A DNA stretch of 64,000 bases. Source: Kitasatospora sp. NBC_01266 (GTDB lineage: Bacteria; Actinomycetota; Actinomycetes; Streptomycetales; Streptomycetaceae). Below are positions 28,032 to 37,800 of this stretch, in pieces. The stretch is from assembly GCF_036242395.1 (NCBI RefSeq), contig NZ_CP108458.1, forward strand, positions 2,356,001-2,420,000, written 5' to 3'. Made by a program: the position numbers and the translations under genes. A model generated the notes under the pieces. That model had not been told where the DNA came from. It worked only from the letters and a program-made list of their open reading frames with translations, and ran no database searches. The number at the start of each line of letters is the position of its first letter. The first letter of the stretch is position 1.

Positions 28032-28577
28032 ATGTACGCGCACCATCTCGACCTGGTCGAGGAAGCCCGCAGGATCGCGCCGAAGAACATCAAGGTCGAG
28101 TTCTCCGGCGAGCTGATCATCATGCAGGCCTCGCCCTCGGGCATCCACCAGCGCAACCTCGCCCTGATCCAGCGCCAGTTCGAGGCGCACGCACCCGAGG
28201 GCTACCTGGCATCCGGGAACTCCGATCTGTCGTCACCCGCGGTCGGCAAGCTCCGCAACCCGGACCTGACCTACCTCCCCGAGGACGCGATGGCGACGAC
28301 GGAGAACAGGATTCCCGCCGAACTCGCCCTGATCGCCGTCGAGATCGTCTCCCCCTCGAACCCGGAGAACGACTGGGAGGGAAAAGTCCGGGACTATCCC
28401 CAGATGGGGATCCCCGCCTACCTGATCGTCGACCCCGGGCAGAAGACCGTGACGCTGCTCAGCGAGCCCGAGAACGACCGCTACCGGCTCCGGGAGGACG
28501 CCGCCTTCGGGGAGTCCGTCCACATCCCCGAGCCCTTCGGCTTCGTCCTCGACACCACCGGTCTGCTGCCGTACTGA
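28032..28577 (+). CDS. Uma2-family (DUF820) putative nuclease
   Basis: A 181-residue protein of the Uma2 family, abundant in actinomycetes and cyanobacteria. The fold is that of PD-(D/E)XK restriction nucleases, and the likely active-site residues are visible: Asp in NPDLTYLPED, Glu in VEIVSPSN and Lys in WEGKVRDY, followed by GIPAYLIVDP. Function is unproven; links to mobile elements or DNA cleavage have been suggested from the fold. The gene is single, lies between a membrane-protein gene and polA, and ends at a bidirectional hairpin. Confidence 0.88.
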   Translation: MYAHHLDLVEEARRIAPKNIKVEFSGELIIMQASPSGIHQRNLALIQRQFEAHAPEGYLASGNSDLSSPAVGKLRNPDLTYLPEDAMATTENRIPAELALIAVEIVSPSNPENDWEGKVRDYPQMGIPAYLIVDPGQKTVTLLSEPENDRYRLREDAAFGESVHIPEPFGFVLDTTGLLPY

Positions 28578-28585
28578 CCATGGCC

Positions 28586-28617
28586 GGCCGCCGGGCTCCG
28601 CACGGAACCCGGCGGCC
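28586..28617. terminator. Bidirectional terminator between the Uma2 gene and polA
   Basis: GGCCGCCGGG / CCCGGCGGCC, a 10-bp stem with a 12-base loop, placed between two convergent stops. Confidence 0.7.
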
Positions 28618-28624
28618 CGGGCCG

Positions 28625-31378
28625 TCAGTGCGCCGCCGCCTCCCAATCGGCGCCGACGCCCACCGAGACGTCCAGCGGCGCGCGCAGGTCGTAGGCGCCG
28701 GCCATCTGCTCGCGGACGATCGCCTCCACCGGCTCGCGCTCGCCCGGGGCCAGCTCCAGCACGATTTCGTCGTGCACCTGGAGCAGCATCCGGGAGGTGA
28801 GCTTCGCCTCGGTCAGCGCCGCGTCCACCCGGAGCATCGCGATCTTGACGATGTCGGCGGCCGAGCCCTGGACGGGGGCGTTGAGCGCCATCCGCTCGGC
28901 CATCTCACGGCGCTGGCGGTTGTCGCTGGTCAGGTCGGGCAGGTAGCGGCGGCGGCCCAGCAGGGTCTCGGTGTAGCCGGTGGCGCGGGCCTCCTCGACC
29001 ACCCGGTGCAGGTAGTCGCGCACCCCGCCGAAGCGCTCGAAGTAGGTGTCCATCAGGCCCTGCGCCTCGGCCGGCTTGATCCCCAGCTGCTGGGAGAGCC
29101 CGTACGCCGAGAGCCCGTAGGCCAGGCCGTAGGACATCGCCTTGATCTTGCGGCGCATCTCGGCGTCGACCTCGGCGGGCGCCACCCCGAAGACCGAGGA
29201 GGCGACCGTGGTGTGCAGGTCCTCGCCGCTGGCGAAGGCCTCGATCAGCGCCGCGTCCTCGGAGAGGTGGGCCATGATCCGCAGCTCGATCTGCGAGTAG
29301 TCGGCGGTCAGCAGCGACTCGTACCCCTCGCCGACCACGAAGGCGCGCCGGATCAGCCGGCCCTCCTCGGTGCGCACCGGGATGTTCTGCAGGTTCGGGT
29401 CCTGCGAGGAGAGCCGGCCGGTGGCGGCCACCATCTGGTTGAAGGTGGTGTGGATCCGGCCCTGCGGCGAGACCGTCTTGAGCAGGCCCTCGACCGTGGT
29501 GCGCAGCTTGGCCTGGTCGCGGTGGCGCAGCAGGATGACCGGCAGCTCGTTCTCGCTCTGGGCGGCCAGCCAGGTCAGCGCGTCGGCGTCGGTGGTGTAA
29601 CCGGTCTTGATCTTCTTGGTCTTGGGCAGGCCCAGCTCGTTGAAGAGGATCTCCTGGAGCTGCTTGGGCGAGCCGAGGTTGAACTCCCGCCCGGCTGCCC
29701 GGTGCGCCTCCTCCACCACGCGCTGGATCTCGGTGGCGAACTGGTTCTCCAGCGACTGCAGCCAGCCGCGGTCGGCGGCGATGCCGGTGCGCTCCATCCG
29801 GGCCAGCAGCGCGGCGATCGGCAGCTCCATGTCGCGGATCAGCTCGACCGAGCCGTGCTCGGCCAGCCGGCCCTCGAAGAGCTCGGCCAGGTCGAGCACC
29901 GTGCGGGCCTGGACCATCAGCGCCTGAGCACCCGCGCTCGGGTCCTCCTCCGGGGCGTCGAAGGCGAGCTGACCGCTCTCGGCCGCCTCGGCGGGCGCCA
30001 GCGAACGGCCCAGGTACTCCTCGGCCAGCACCTCCAGGGTGAAGGTGCGCCGACCCGGCTTCTCCAGGTAGGCGGCGAGCGCGGTGTCGGCACCGACGCC
30101 CTCGACGCTCCAACCCTGCTCGGCGAAGGCCCGGATCACCTGCTTGGCGATGTGCAGCGCCTTGGGGCGCGCGGGGTCGGCCAGCCAGCCGGCGAAGGCC
30201 CGCTCGTCCGCCTCGGCCAGCTGGGCGGGGTCGAACCAGACCGCGCTCTCGGCGGTGGCCAGCGCCACCTCCTGGACCGAGCCGCTGCCCAGCGCCCACT
30301 GGTAGACGGCGGCCAGCGCGACGGGGTCCGGCCCGGCGGCGTGCCCGGCCAGCCAGTCGGCCAGCGCGCCGGGCTCGGTCAGCAGCTCGCCCGCGACCTC
30401 GACCCCGGGCGCGGCGGCGACCGCCTCGGCCTGCGCCGCGGCGCCGACGTCCAGCGCGTAGACCCGCTCGCGGAAGTTGGGGTTGCGGAACTCCAGGGAC
30501 TCCATCAGCTGCCCGACGGCCTCCCGGTCGAACGGCTCGCGGCCCAGGTCACCGACGCCGAGCGGCAGTTCGACATCGCGCACCAGCTCGGTGAGCACCC
30601 GGTTGCGCTTGACCGAGTCCAGGTGCTCGCGCAGCTTCTCGCCGATCTTGCCCTTGACCTCGTCGGCCCGGGCCACCAGCTCGTCGAAGGAGCCGAACTG
30701 GTTGACCCACTTGGCGGCGGTCTTCTCACCGACACCCGGGATGCCGGGCAGGTTGTCCGACGGGTCGCCACGCAGCGCGGCCAGGTCCGGGTACTGACGG
30801 GGCGTCACCCCGTACTTCTCCGCGACCTTCTCGGGGGTGTAGCGGGTCAGCTCGGAGACGCCCTTGGTCGGGTAGAGCACGGTGGTGTGCTCGGTCACCA
30901 GCTGCAGCGAGTCCCGGTCGCCGGTGACGATCAGCACCTCGAAGCCGGCCGCCTCCGCGGCGGTGGCCAGAGTGGCGATGATGTCGTCGGCCTCGAAGCC
31001 CTCCAGCGAGAGCCGGGGCACCTTCATCGCGTCCAGCAGCTCGCCGATCAGGCCGATCTGGCTGCGGAACTCATCAGGAGTCTTGGCCCGGTTGGCCTTG
31101 TAGTCCGGGAACTCCTCGGAGCGGAAGGTCTTGCGCGAGACATCGAAGGCCACCGCGAGGTGGGTGGGGGCCTCGTCGCGCACCGTGTTGGCGACCATCG
31201 AGGCGAAGCCGTAGACCGCGTTGGTCGGCTGCCCGGTGGCGGTGTTGAAGTTCTCCACCGGCAGGGCGTAGAACGCCCGGTACGCCAGGGAATGGCCGTC
31301 GAGCAGCATCAGCCGGGGCCGCGCCCCGGCCGCCCCGCCCGTACTGCCCGCGCTCTGCCCCGCACTCCGCTGCGCCAC
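28625..31378 (-). CDS. polA: DNA polymerase I
   Basis: A 917-residue repair and primer-removal polymerase. The 5'-3' exonuclease domain (RLMLLDGHSLAYRAF to about residue 310) retains the acidic motifs (FEADDIIATLA, VTGDRDSLQLV). The middle domain (about 330-520) has lost the proofreading residues, as in other actinobacterial PolA. The polymerase domain has motif A DYSQIELRIMAHLS, motif B RRKIKAMSYGLAYG and motif C QVHDEIVLE. Related proteins start with a short leader before RPRLMLLDGH, so GTG 31378 is the likely start; no strong ribosome site is seen, and the internal ATG at MLLDGH is the alternative. It is divergent from the thioesterase gene across 184 bases. Confidence 0.96.
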   Translation of the reverse strand: MAQRSAGQSAGSTGGAAGARPRLMLLDGHSLAYRAFYALPVENFNTATGQPTNAVYGFASMVANTVRDEAPTHLAVAFDVSRKTFRSEEFPDYKANRAKTPDEFRSQIGLIGELLDAMKVPRLSLEGFEADDIIATLATAAEAAGFEVLIVTGDRDSLQLVTEHTTVLYPTKGVSELTRYTPEKVAEKYGVTPRQYPDLAALRGDPSDNLPGIPGVGEKTAAKWVNQFGSFDELVARADEVKGKIGEKLREHLDSVKRNRVLTELVRDVELPLGVGDLGREPFDREAVGQLMESLEFRNPNFRERVYALDVGAAAQAEAVAAAPGVEVAGELLTEPGALADWLAGHAAGPDPVALAAVYQWALGSGSVQEVALATAESAVWFDPAQLAEADERAFAGWLADPARPKALHIAKQVIRAFAEQGWSVEGVGADTALAAYLEKPGRRTFTLEVLAEEYLGRSLAPAEAAESGQLAFDAPEEDPSAGAQALMVQARTVLDLAELFEGRLAEHGSVELIRDMELPIAALLARMERTGIAADRGWLQSLENQFATEIQRVVEEAHRAAGREFNLGSPKQLQEILFNELGLPKTKKIKTGYTTDADALTWLAAQSENELPVILLRHRDQAKLRTTVEGLLKTVSPQGRIHTTFNQMVAATGRLSSQDPNLQNIPVRTEEGRLIRRAFVVGEGYESLLTADYSQIELRIMAHLSEDAALIEAFASGEDLHTTVASSVFGVAPAEVDAEMRRKIKAMSYGLAYGLSAYGLSQQLGIKPAEAQGLMDTYFERFGGVRDYLHRVVEEARATGYTETLLGRRRYLPDLTSDNRQRREMAERMALNAPVQGSAADIVKIAMLRVDAALTEAKLTSRMLLQVHDEIVLELAPGEREPVEAIVREQMAGAYDLRAPLDVSVGVGADWEAAAH

Positions 31379-31562
31379 GTCTACGTCCGTTCTAGCCGTT
31401 CCAGCAACTACCGCCCTCGATCCTAGGCCGCCGCACCGACAACCCGAACCGGCAACACCGGCCGACCGCGAGCAGGCCACCGGCGGCCTCGCGCCGGGCC
31501 AGTCGTACGATCACGAAAGGCGATCACGACCGAAGATCACCGGCAACCAGGAGAGATGACCG

Positions 31563-32042
31563 ATGACCGAGCAAGCCCCCACCGACGCCGCCGCCCAGGC
31601 CCCGCTGAAGCTGGACGTGCCGCAGGACGTGCTGGACCACTTCGCCAAGCTCGGCGTGGAGCCCAGCACCTTCTCCGGGGGCACCCTCGGCGACAAGATG
31701 GCCATCCGGGTGGTGGAGGCCTCCGGCGACCGCGTGGTCGGCACCATGCCGGTCGAGGGCAACCAGCAGCCCTACGGCCTGCTGCACGGCGGCGCCTCGG
31801 CCGCGCTAGCCGAGACGCTCGGATCGGTGGCGGCGATGCTGCACGCCGGGCCCGGCCGCTACGCGGTGGGCGTCGACCTCAACGTGACCCACCACCGCTC
31901 GGCCACCTCCGGGCTCGTCACCGGCGTGGCCACCGCCGTCTTCAAGGGCCGCACCGCAGCCACCTACGAGATCGCGATCACCGACGACACCGGGCGCCGG
32001 ATCACCAGCTGCCGCCTGACCTGCGCGCTGCGCGACCTCTGA
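31563..32042 (+). CDS. Hotdog-fold acyl-CoA thioesterase (PaaI-like)
   Basis: A 159-residue single hotdog domain. The signature GLLHGGASAALAETLGSVA holds the conserved Asn/His-Gly-Gly loop and catalytic Glu (as in PaaI and EntH-type thioesterases), and VGVDLNVTHHRSATSGLVTGVA forms the central strand. Such enzymes hydrolyse acyl-CoA esters, often aromatic ones such as hydroxyphenylacetyl- or 1,4-dihydroxy-2-naphthoyl-CoA. The substrate here is not known. A 20-residue N-terminal extension precedes the domain. AGGAG lies upstream of the ATG. It is convergent with the response regulator gene. Confidence 0.87.
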   Translation: MTEQAPTDAAAQAPLKLDVPQDVLDHFAKLGVEPSTFSGGTLGDKMAIRVVEASGDRVVGTMPVEGNQQPYGLLHGGASAALAETLGSVAAMLHAGPGRYAVGVDLNVTHHRSATSGLVTGVATAVFKGRTAATYEIAITDDTGRRITSCRLTCALRDL

Positions 32043-32203
32043 CCGGACCCGCTGCCCGGACCCGCGTCCCCTCGTTCGACCACCGCCGGGCAGGTCCGGC
32101 CGACGAGGGGGCGCCTCTTCGCACCACACCACACCGCCGCCACCGCCGCCCAACCCGAGCGCGGCGGGGGCCCGTTCACCCCACCGCGCTCACCGCACCG
32201 CGC

Positions 32204-32857
32204 TCAGCCCTCGCCGGCCTCCGCCTTCTTGCGGTCCTGCGCCTCGCCCTCCTCGATGACGGCCTCGGCCACGGCGGCCATCGTCATCCGCCGGTCCATC
32301 GAGGTCTTCTGGATCCACCGGAACGCGGCCGGCTCGTTCAGCCCGAACTTCGTCTGCAGCACACTCTTCGCCCGGTCCACCAGCTTGCGGGTCTCCAGCC
32401 GCTGGGTCAGGTCGGCGATCTCCCCCTCGAGCGCCCGCATCTCGGTGTACCGCGACACCGCCATCTCGATCGCCGGCACCAGGTCGCTCTTCGAGAACGG
32501 CTTGACGATGTACGCCATCGCCCCCGCATCCCGCGCCCGGTCCACCAACTCCCGCTGCGAGAACGCGGTCAGCATCAGCACCGGAGCCAGGTTCGCCTCA
32601 TGGATCCGCTCGGCGGCCGACAACCCGTCCAGCACCGGCATCTTCACATCCAGGATCGCCAGATCCGGCCGGTGCTCCTCCACCAGCCGCACCGCGGTCT
32701 CCCCGTCGCCCGCCTCGCCGACGACGGTGTAGCCCTCCTCCTCGAGCATCTCCTTCAGGTCGAGACGGATCAGCGCCTCGTCCTCGGCGATGACAATTCG
32801 GGTGATCTGGGGCGAGTCGGTCTCAAGCGCCTGGGGCTGCTCGTCGGCGGTGCTCAC
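32204..32857 (-). CDS. ANTAR-domain response regulator (PdtaR-like)
   Basis: A 217-residue regulator. Residues about 20-135 form a receiver domain with the acidic pair in VIAEDEALI, the phosphoryl-accepting Asp in LAILDVKMP and the conserved Lys in YIVKPFS. Residues about 145-205 form an ANTAR RNA-binding domain (RLETRKLVDRAKSVLQTKFGLNEPAAFRWIQKTSMDRRM). On phosphorylation such proteins bind tandem hairpins in mRNA and prevent termination. In actinobacteria the partner kinase is usually PdtaS, encoded elsewhere. GTG 32857 is preceded by GAGGAG. Near-universal actinobacterial gene; its neighbour in related genomes, as I recall, is pyk, here displaced by an inserted block. Confidence 0.93.
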   Translation of the reverse strand: MSTADEQPQALETDSPQITRIVIAEDEALIRLDLKEMLEEEGYTVVGEAGDGETAVRLVEEHRPDLAILDVKMPVLDGLSAAERIHEANLAPVLMLTAFSQRELVDRARDAGAMAYIVKPFSKSDLVPAIEMAVSRYTEMRALEGEIADLTQRLETRKLVDRAKSVLQTKFGLNEPAAFRWIQKTSMDRRMTMAAVAEAVIEEGEAQDRKKAEAGEG

Positions 32858-32928
32858 GGGACTCCTCGTTCCGGCGGGGGTGCTGCACCCAAGAGGGTAC
32901 CTAGGGAGACGAGCGAGCACGCACCCGG

Positions 32929-32934
32929 TATGCT
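32929..32934 (+). promoter_or_regulatory. -10 element upstream of tRNA-Leu
   Basis: TATGCT ends 15 bases before the tRNA. The -35 region is poor (GAGACG at 17-base spacing), so the assignment rests mostly on the -10 match and the position. Confidence 0.5.
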
Positions 32935-32949
32935 TTCCCCTGCCTCCCT

Positions 32950-33032
32950 GCCGGGTTGGTGGAATGGCATACACGGATGTCTCAAACACATCTGCCCGAG
33001 AGGGCTTGCGGGTTCGAATCCCGCACCCGGCA
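32950..33032 (+). tRNA. tRNA-Leu (anticodon CAA)
   Basis: An 83-base type II tRNA. The acceptor stem GCCGGGT pairs with ACCCGGC and the discriminator is A. The anticodon stem GATGT/ACATC encloses the loop CTCAAAC, giving anticodon CAA for the codon UUG. A long variable arm typical of tRNA-Leu and the T arm TGCGGGTTCGAATCCCGCA follow. CC is encoded next, but the third base is T, so the CCA end is completed by enzyme. It stands at the left border of the accessory block. Confidence 0.95.
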
Positions 33033-33144
33033 CCTATTTTCACCTTCGATTTCCAATTTATTCCCCAGATCCGGCATTCACCAATATGGGTGATTCCCGG
33101 CACTGGCATCCCGTTTTGGCCTTCTCGGTCGCACTCTTGTCGGC

Positions 33145-33927
33145 ATGGCAACCCGTTCAGTCCGCGAGCAGGCAGTCCTGCTCCTCCGCGACGGAATATC
33201 CAACGCCGCCGTATCCCGAATGCTCAGTGTGCCCACGGGCACAGTCAGCTGGTGGAAGCACGAAGACCTGGCAAAGCGGGGACAGCTGCCCGGCCGTAAG
33301 CGGTCGACCTGCCCGATCTGCTACGACGACCAGCTCAACAAACCGGCCTACTCGTACCTGCTGGGGCTGTACCTCGGTGACGGACACATCATCCAGCCCA
33401 AGCAGCACCGGGCTCCCAACCTCGCCGTCACCTGTGACAACAGCTGGCCGGGGGTCATGGACGAGGTCGAGCAGGCCATGCGCGACGTCCTGCCGAACAG
33501 CACACCGTGCCGTGTGCGCCGCAAGGGTTGCAAGGACGTCAAGGTCTACTCGATGCACCTGCCCTGCCTCTTCCCCCAACACGGCCCCGGCAAGAAGCAC
33601 GACCGCCCCATCGTCCTCGCTCCCTGGCAGCAGGACATCGTCGCCGCCCACCCCTGGCACCTGCTCCGCGGCCTGATCCACTCCGACGGCTGCCGCATCG
33701 TCAACTGGGCCACCCGCACCGTCAACGGCGTGGTCCGGCGGCACGAGTACCCGCGCTACTTCTTCACCAACAAGTCCACCGACATCATCGGCATCTTCAC
33801 CGACACCCTCGACACCGTCGGCGTCCAGTGGAAAGCCGCCCACCGCACCAACGGCGCCGTCAACATCTCCATCGCCCGCCGCGCCTCCGTGGCCCTCATG
33901 GACCAGCACATCGGCCCCAAGTACTGA
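33145..33927 (+). CDS. Stand-alone HTH/LAGLIDADG homing-endonuclease-like protein
   Basis: A 260-residue protein not inserted in any host gene. Residues about 5-45 form a helix-turn-helix (AVLLLRDGISNAAVSRMLSVPTGTVSWW) and CPIC at 56-59 hints at a small zinc site. Two LAGLIDADG motifs follow: YLLGLYLGDG at 71-80 and LLRGLIHSDG at 173-182, each with its catalytic-position Asp (79 and 181), so the chain could act as a monomeric two-site nuclease. Proteins of this sort are known in actinomycetes but their targets are not. It starts 112 bases after tRNA-Leu in an AT-richer spacer, with no clear ribosome site. A regulatory rather than nuclease role, by analogy with WhiA, is the alternative. Confidence 0.75.
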   Translation: MATRSVREQAVLLLRDGISNAAVSRMLSVPTGTVSWWKHEDLAKRGQLPGRKRSTCPICYDDQLNKPAYSYLLGLYLGDGHIIQPKQHRAPNLAVTCDNSWPGVMDEVEQAMRDVLPNSTPCRVRRKGCKDVKVYSMHLPCLFPQHGPGKKHDRPIVLAPWQQDIVAAHPWHLLRGLIHSDGCRIVNWATRTVNGVVRRHEYPRYFFTNKSTDIIGIFTDTLDTVGVQWKAAHRTNGAVNISIARRASVALMDQHIGPKY

Positions 33928-33990
33928 CCCCCGCGCCACCCATGCCCCACCCCACCGCCCGTAGAGTGCTGCCCGGGAGGGGATGCACGG

Positions 33991-34836
33991 ATGGCACAGG
34001 TGGTCGCGGTGCACGGGGTCGGCCAGCAGCTGCTCGGCGAGCAGAGCCTGCACCAGCGCTGGCAACCGGCCCTGCTCGACGGGCTGCGCCGGGCGGGCGG
34101 GCCCGAACTGGCCCTGGACGGGCTCGCGATGGGCTTCTACGGCGACCTGTTCCGCCCGCCGGGGACGATGCTCGCGGCGGGCGATCCGCCGTACGGTGCC
34201 GCCGACGTCGCCGAAGGTCTGGAGCAGGAGCTGCTGTTCGCCTGGTGGCGGGCCGCCGCCGAGGTGGACGAACGCGTGGTGCCGCCCGACGCCGGGGGCC
34301 GGACGCTGGCGCGGGCGCCGCGTTCGGTGCAGGCGGCACTGCGGGCGCTGGCGGGCTCGCGCTTCTTCTCCGAGCTGGCGCTGCGGGCCATGGTGTTCGA
34401 CCTCAAGCAGGTGAGCCGCTATCTGACTGACCATCAACTCCGTTCGGCGGCGCGCGAAAGGGTGACCGCGCTGATCGGCGCGGACACCCGGGTGGTGGTC
34501 GGGCACTCGCTGGGCTCGGTGGTCGCGTACGAGGCGCTCTGCGCGCTGCCGGGGCACGGCGTACGGGCGTTGGTGACGCTGGGGTCGCCGCTCGGCATCC
34601 CGATGATCTTCGACCGGCTGCAGCCCGAGCCGGGCCGCTGGCCCGGTGTCCCGACCTGGACGAACGTGGCGGACGCCGGTGACGTGGTGGCCCTGGTGAA
34701 GGATCTACGCCCCGCCTTCGGCCCCCGGCTGCGCTCGGCGCTGGTCCACAACGGCAGCCATGCGCACGACGCGACCGCCTATCTGACCAGCGAGTTGACC
34801 GGTGCGGCGATCGCGGAGGCGCTGGATGGCGCCTGA
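33991..34836 (+). CDS. Alpha/beta hydrolase coupled to the caspase-like gene
   Basis: A 281-residue serine hydrolase-like protein. AQVVAVHGVGQ at the N-terminus is the oxyanion-loop region, GHSLGS at residues 171-176 is the nucleophile elbow (Ser173), and the likely acid and base lie in DAGDVVALV and SHAHDATAYL. The fold and HGVGQ opening recall lipase- or PGAP1/SERAC1-like enzymes. There is no signal peptide, so it acts in the cytoplasm, perhaps on membrane lipids. Its last 11 bases overlap the start of the 1415-residue caspase-NTPase-WD40 gene, which strongly implies a joint function, either as a second effector or as a proteolytically activated partner. Confidence 0.8.
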   Translation: MAQVVAVHGVGQQLLGEQSLHQRWQPALLDGLRRAGGPELALDGLAMGFYGDLFRPPGTMLAAGDPPYGAADVAEGLEQELLFAWWRAAAEVDERVVPPDAGGRTLARAPRSVQAALRALAGSRFFSELALRAMVFDLKQVSRYLTDHQLRSAARERVTALIGADTRVVVGHSLGSVVAYEALCALPGHGVRALVTLGSPLGIPMIFDRLQPEPGRWPGVPTWTNVADAGDVVALVKDLRPAFGPRLRSALVHNGSHAHDATAYLTSELTGAAIAEALDGA

Positions 34837-37800
34837 GGCCGGGCCGCGCCGGTTCCTGATCGCCACGGCCGTCGCGCACTACAGGAACGAGCCCGCCTGG
34901 AACCGGCCGGGTCTGGTCGAGGCCCGGCAGGACATCATCAGGCTGTTCACCCGCCGCTTCGGCTACCGGCACGTCAGCGACCTCGGGTTGGACCCGACGC
35001 AGGGTCAACTGGTCGAGCGGCTCAGGGCGTTCTGCCGCTCCCCGGAGCGTCGCGAGGACGATCTGATCACCGTCTACCTCGGCGGACACGGCGAGGTGCT
35101 GGACGAGGAGGATGGCGGCGGACACGTGCTGCTGACCTCCGACACCGATCCCGATGACATCGCGGGCGCGCTGCCCACCGAGGAGTTGGCCCGCCAGCTG
35201 CTGTCCGGCACCAGGGTGCGCCGGCTGCTCCTGCTGCTGGACACCTGCTACTCGGGCCAGGGCGGTGCCGAGTTGACGTCGGCGGCGCTGGAGCGGATGA
35301 GCCCGCGCTGGGGTCAGCGTCCGGGTTCGGGGCTGGTGGTGGTCTGCTCGGCGCAGCCGCTGGAGCAGGCGGAGACGGGCGCGTTCCCGCGCAGGCTGCG
35401 CGAGGCGGCGGCAAGCCTGGCGACGGCGGGGCACGGGCCGCGCGCGCTGGCGTTGGACGCGGTGGTGCAGCACATGAACCGCGAGGGCGGGTTCCAGCGG
35501 GTGGGGCTGGCGCAGATCGGGTTGACGGGGGAGGTTCCGGAGTTCCTGCCGAACACGCGGCACGAGCCGCAGTTGACGGAGGTCGACCTGGCGTTGCAGC
35601 AGACGTTGCGGTGGCAGCGGCGGGCGGACCGGCGCGGGTTGGAGCTGACCAGTCGGTTCATGGTGCGGGCCGGCGGTTCCAGCAGTGCCGGTGAGCTCAT
35701 GGAGTACCGCGTCCCTACGCCTGACGCGTCCGGTTGGTGGTTCTCCGGGCGGCGGACGGCCCTGGCCGACCTCGCGGAGTGGCTCGGGTCGCCCGCCTCC
35801 GACCGCCCGGCACTGGCGGTGACAGCGGGCCCCGGTTCGGGCAAGACGGCGGTCCTGGGACTGCTGGCGACGCTGGCGCATCCCGAGTACAGCCGGACCG
35901 TGCCGATCCATGCGCTGGGGCTGGAGCGGAACGTCCCGTCCGCCGCCCGCCACATCGATGTCGCCATCTACGCCCAGACACTGACCGACCAGCAGGTCCT
36001 GGAAGGCATCGCGGCAGCCGCCCGGTGCGGGGCGGCCACCGTCGGCACGCTGCTGGAGGCGCTGACGGGGCGGGAGCGGCCGCTTGTGGTGCTGGTCGAC
36101 GCGCTGGACGAGGCCGCCACGCCCGACAGTCTCTGCGCGACGGTGCTGCGCCCGCTGATCGAGCACGCCCGGGGGCGGATCCGGCTGCTGCTGGGCACCC
36201 GGCCGCACCTGCTGGCCCGGCTGGGGCTGCGGCGGGAGTCGGCGGTCGATCTGGACGCGGAGCGGTACGCGGACCCGGAGGCCGTGCTCACGTACACCGT
36301 CCGCAATCTGCTCCAGGGAGCGCCCGACTCGCCCTACCGCGGTGGCGACGGCGAGCTGCGGTACGAGATCGCCTCCGCGATCGCCAGGGCCGCGGACCGC
36401 TCGTTCCTGGTCGCCCGGATCACGGCGGCCACGCATGCCGCGATGCCCACGCTTCCGGATCCGTACGACCCGGCCTGGCGCGCGGGCCTGCCCCGGCACG
36501 CGGGGCAGGCGATGGCCCGCGACCTGCGGCTGCGGCTCGGCGAGGACGCGGCGCGGGCGGTGGATCTGCTGCGGCCGCTGGCCTACGCCGAGGGTCAGGG
36601 GCTGCCCTGGGAGGACGTGTGGGCGCCGCTGGCGAGCGCGGTCAGCGGGCGGCGGTACACGGACGAGGACGTGCTGTGGCTGCGCCGGACGGCGGGTTCG
36701 TACATCGTGGAGGCGGTGGAGGAGGACCGGTCGGCGTACCGGCTGTACCACCAGGCGCTGGCGGAGCACCTGCGGGATGGCGTCGACTCGGTCGCGGTGC
36801 ACGCGGCCTTCACGCGCGTGCTGACCGACCGGGTCCCGTACGGCTCGGCCGGCGAGCGGGAGTGGGGGCACGCGCACCCGTACACGCTGCGGTACTTGGC
36901 GGCGCACGCGGTGGGGGGCGGGGTGCTGGACGAGGTGCTGGGTGAGGCGGAGTACCTGGTGCACGCGGACCCGGACGGGCTGGCGCCGCGGTTGCGGGCG
37001 GCGCGGTCGGAGGGTGCGCGTTTGGCGGCGGCGGTGTACTTGGCGTCACTGGGCGTCCATCGGAGCCTCGCACCTCACCAGCGCCGGCAACTTCTGGCTC
37101 TCGACGCTACCCGTTACAACTCGCCCGCACTGGCAACAACGCTGAACGGCAGGCCGCTCCGCGACACTTGGGTCCCGCTCCATGCCACAGGTGGGGGCTT
37201 GTCCCATACGCTCAGCAACACCATAGTTGCCCACGCGTACGAGGCCAGCGCCTTTGCGTGCGCTGTGCTGGACGGACGACCAGTAGCCGTCGCTTCCAGC
37301 GACGACGGCGCAGTACAGGTATGGGATCTTGGCACTGGCAAGCCAGTTGGTGCGCCACTCACCGGCCACAACGACGAGGTTGACTCAGTGGCGTGCGCGG
37401 AGCTGGAGGGCGTTCCCATCGCCATCACCGCCAGTCGTGACAGCACCGTACGCATCTGGGATCTGGCCACCCGCCAGCCACTCGGCGAACCCCTCACCGG
37501 CCACACGGACTGGGTGACCGCAGTGGCCTGCACCCTGCTGAACGGCAAACCCATCGCCATCACCAGCAGCGCCGATGCAACGCTCCGGATCTGGGACCTG
37601 AGCACCCGCCAACCCCTCGGCGAGCCGCTCACCGGCCACACGGGCCAGGTGACCGCAGTGGCCTGCACCCTGCTGGACGGCAAACCCATCGCCATCACCG
37701 GCGGAGCCGATGCGACAGTACGCATCTGGGACCTGACCACCCGCCAACCCCTCGGCGAAGCCCTCACCGGCCACACGGGCCAGGTGACCGCAGTAGCCTG

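Noticed and set aside
27413..31426. 1337-codon plus-strand frame opposite polA
   Set aside because: Antisense shadow; PolA motifs A, B and C are on the minus strand.
32950..33032. tRNA-Leu 3' end as an attachment site for an integrated element
   Set aside because: I found no second copy of the tRNA 3' sequence in the following 10 kb and no integrase gene, so integration at the tRNA is unsupported.
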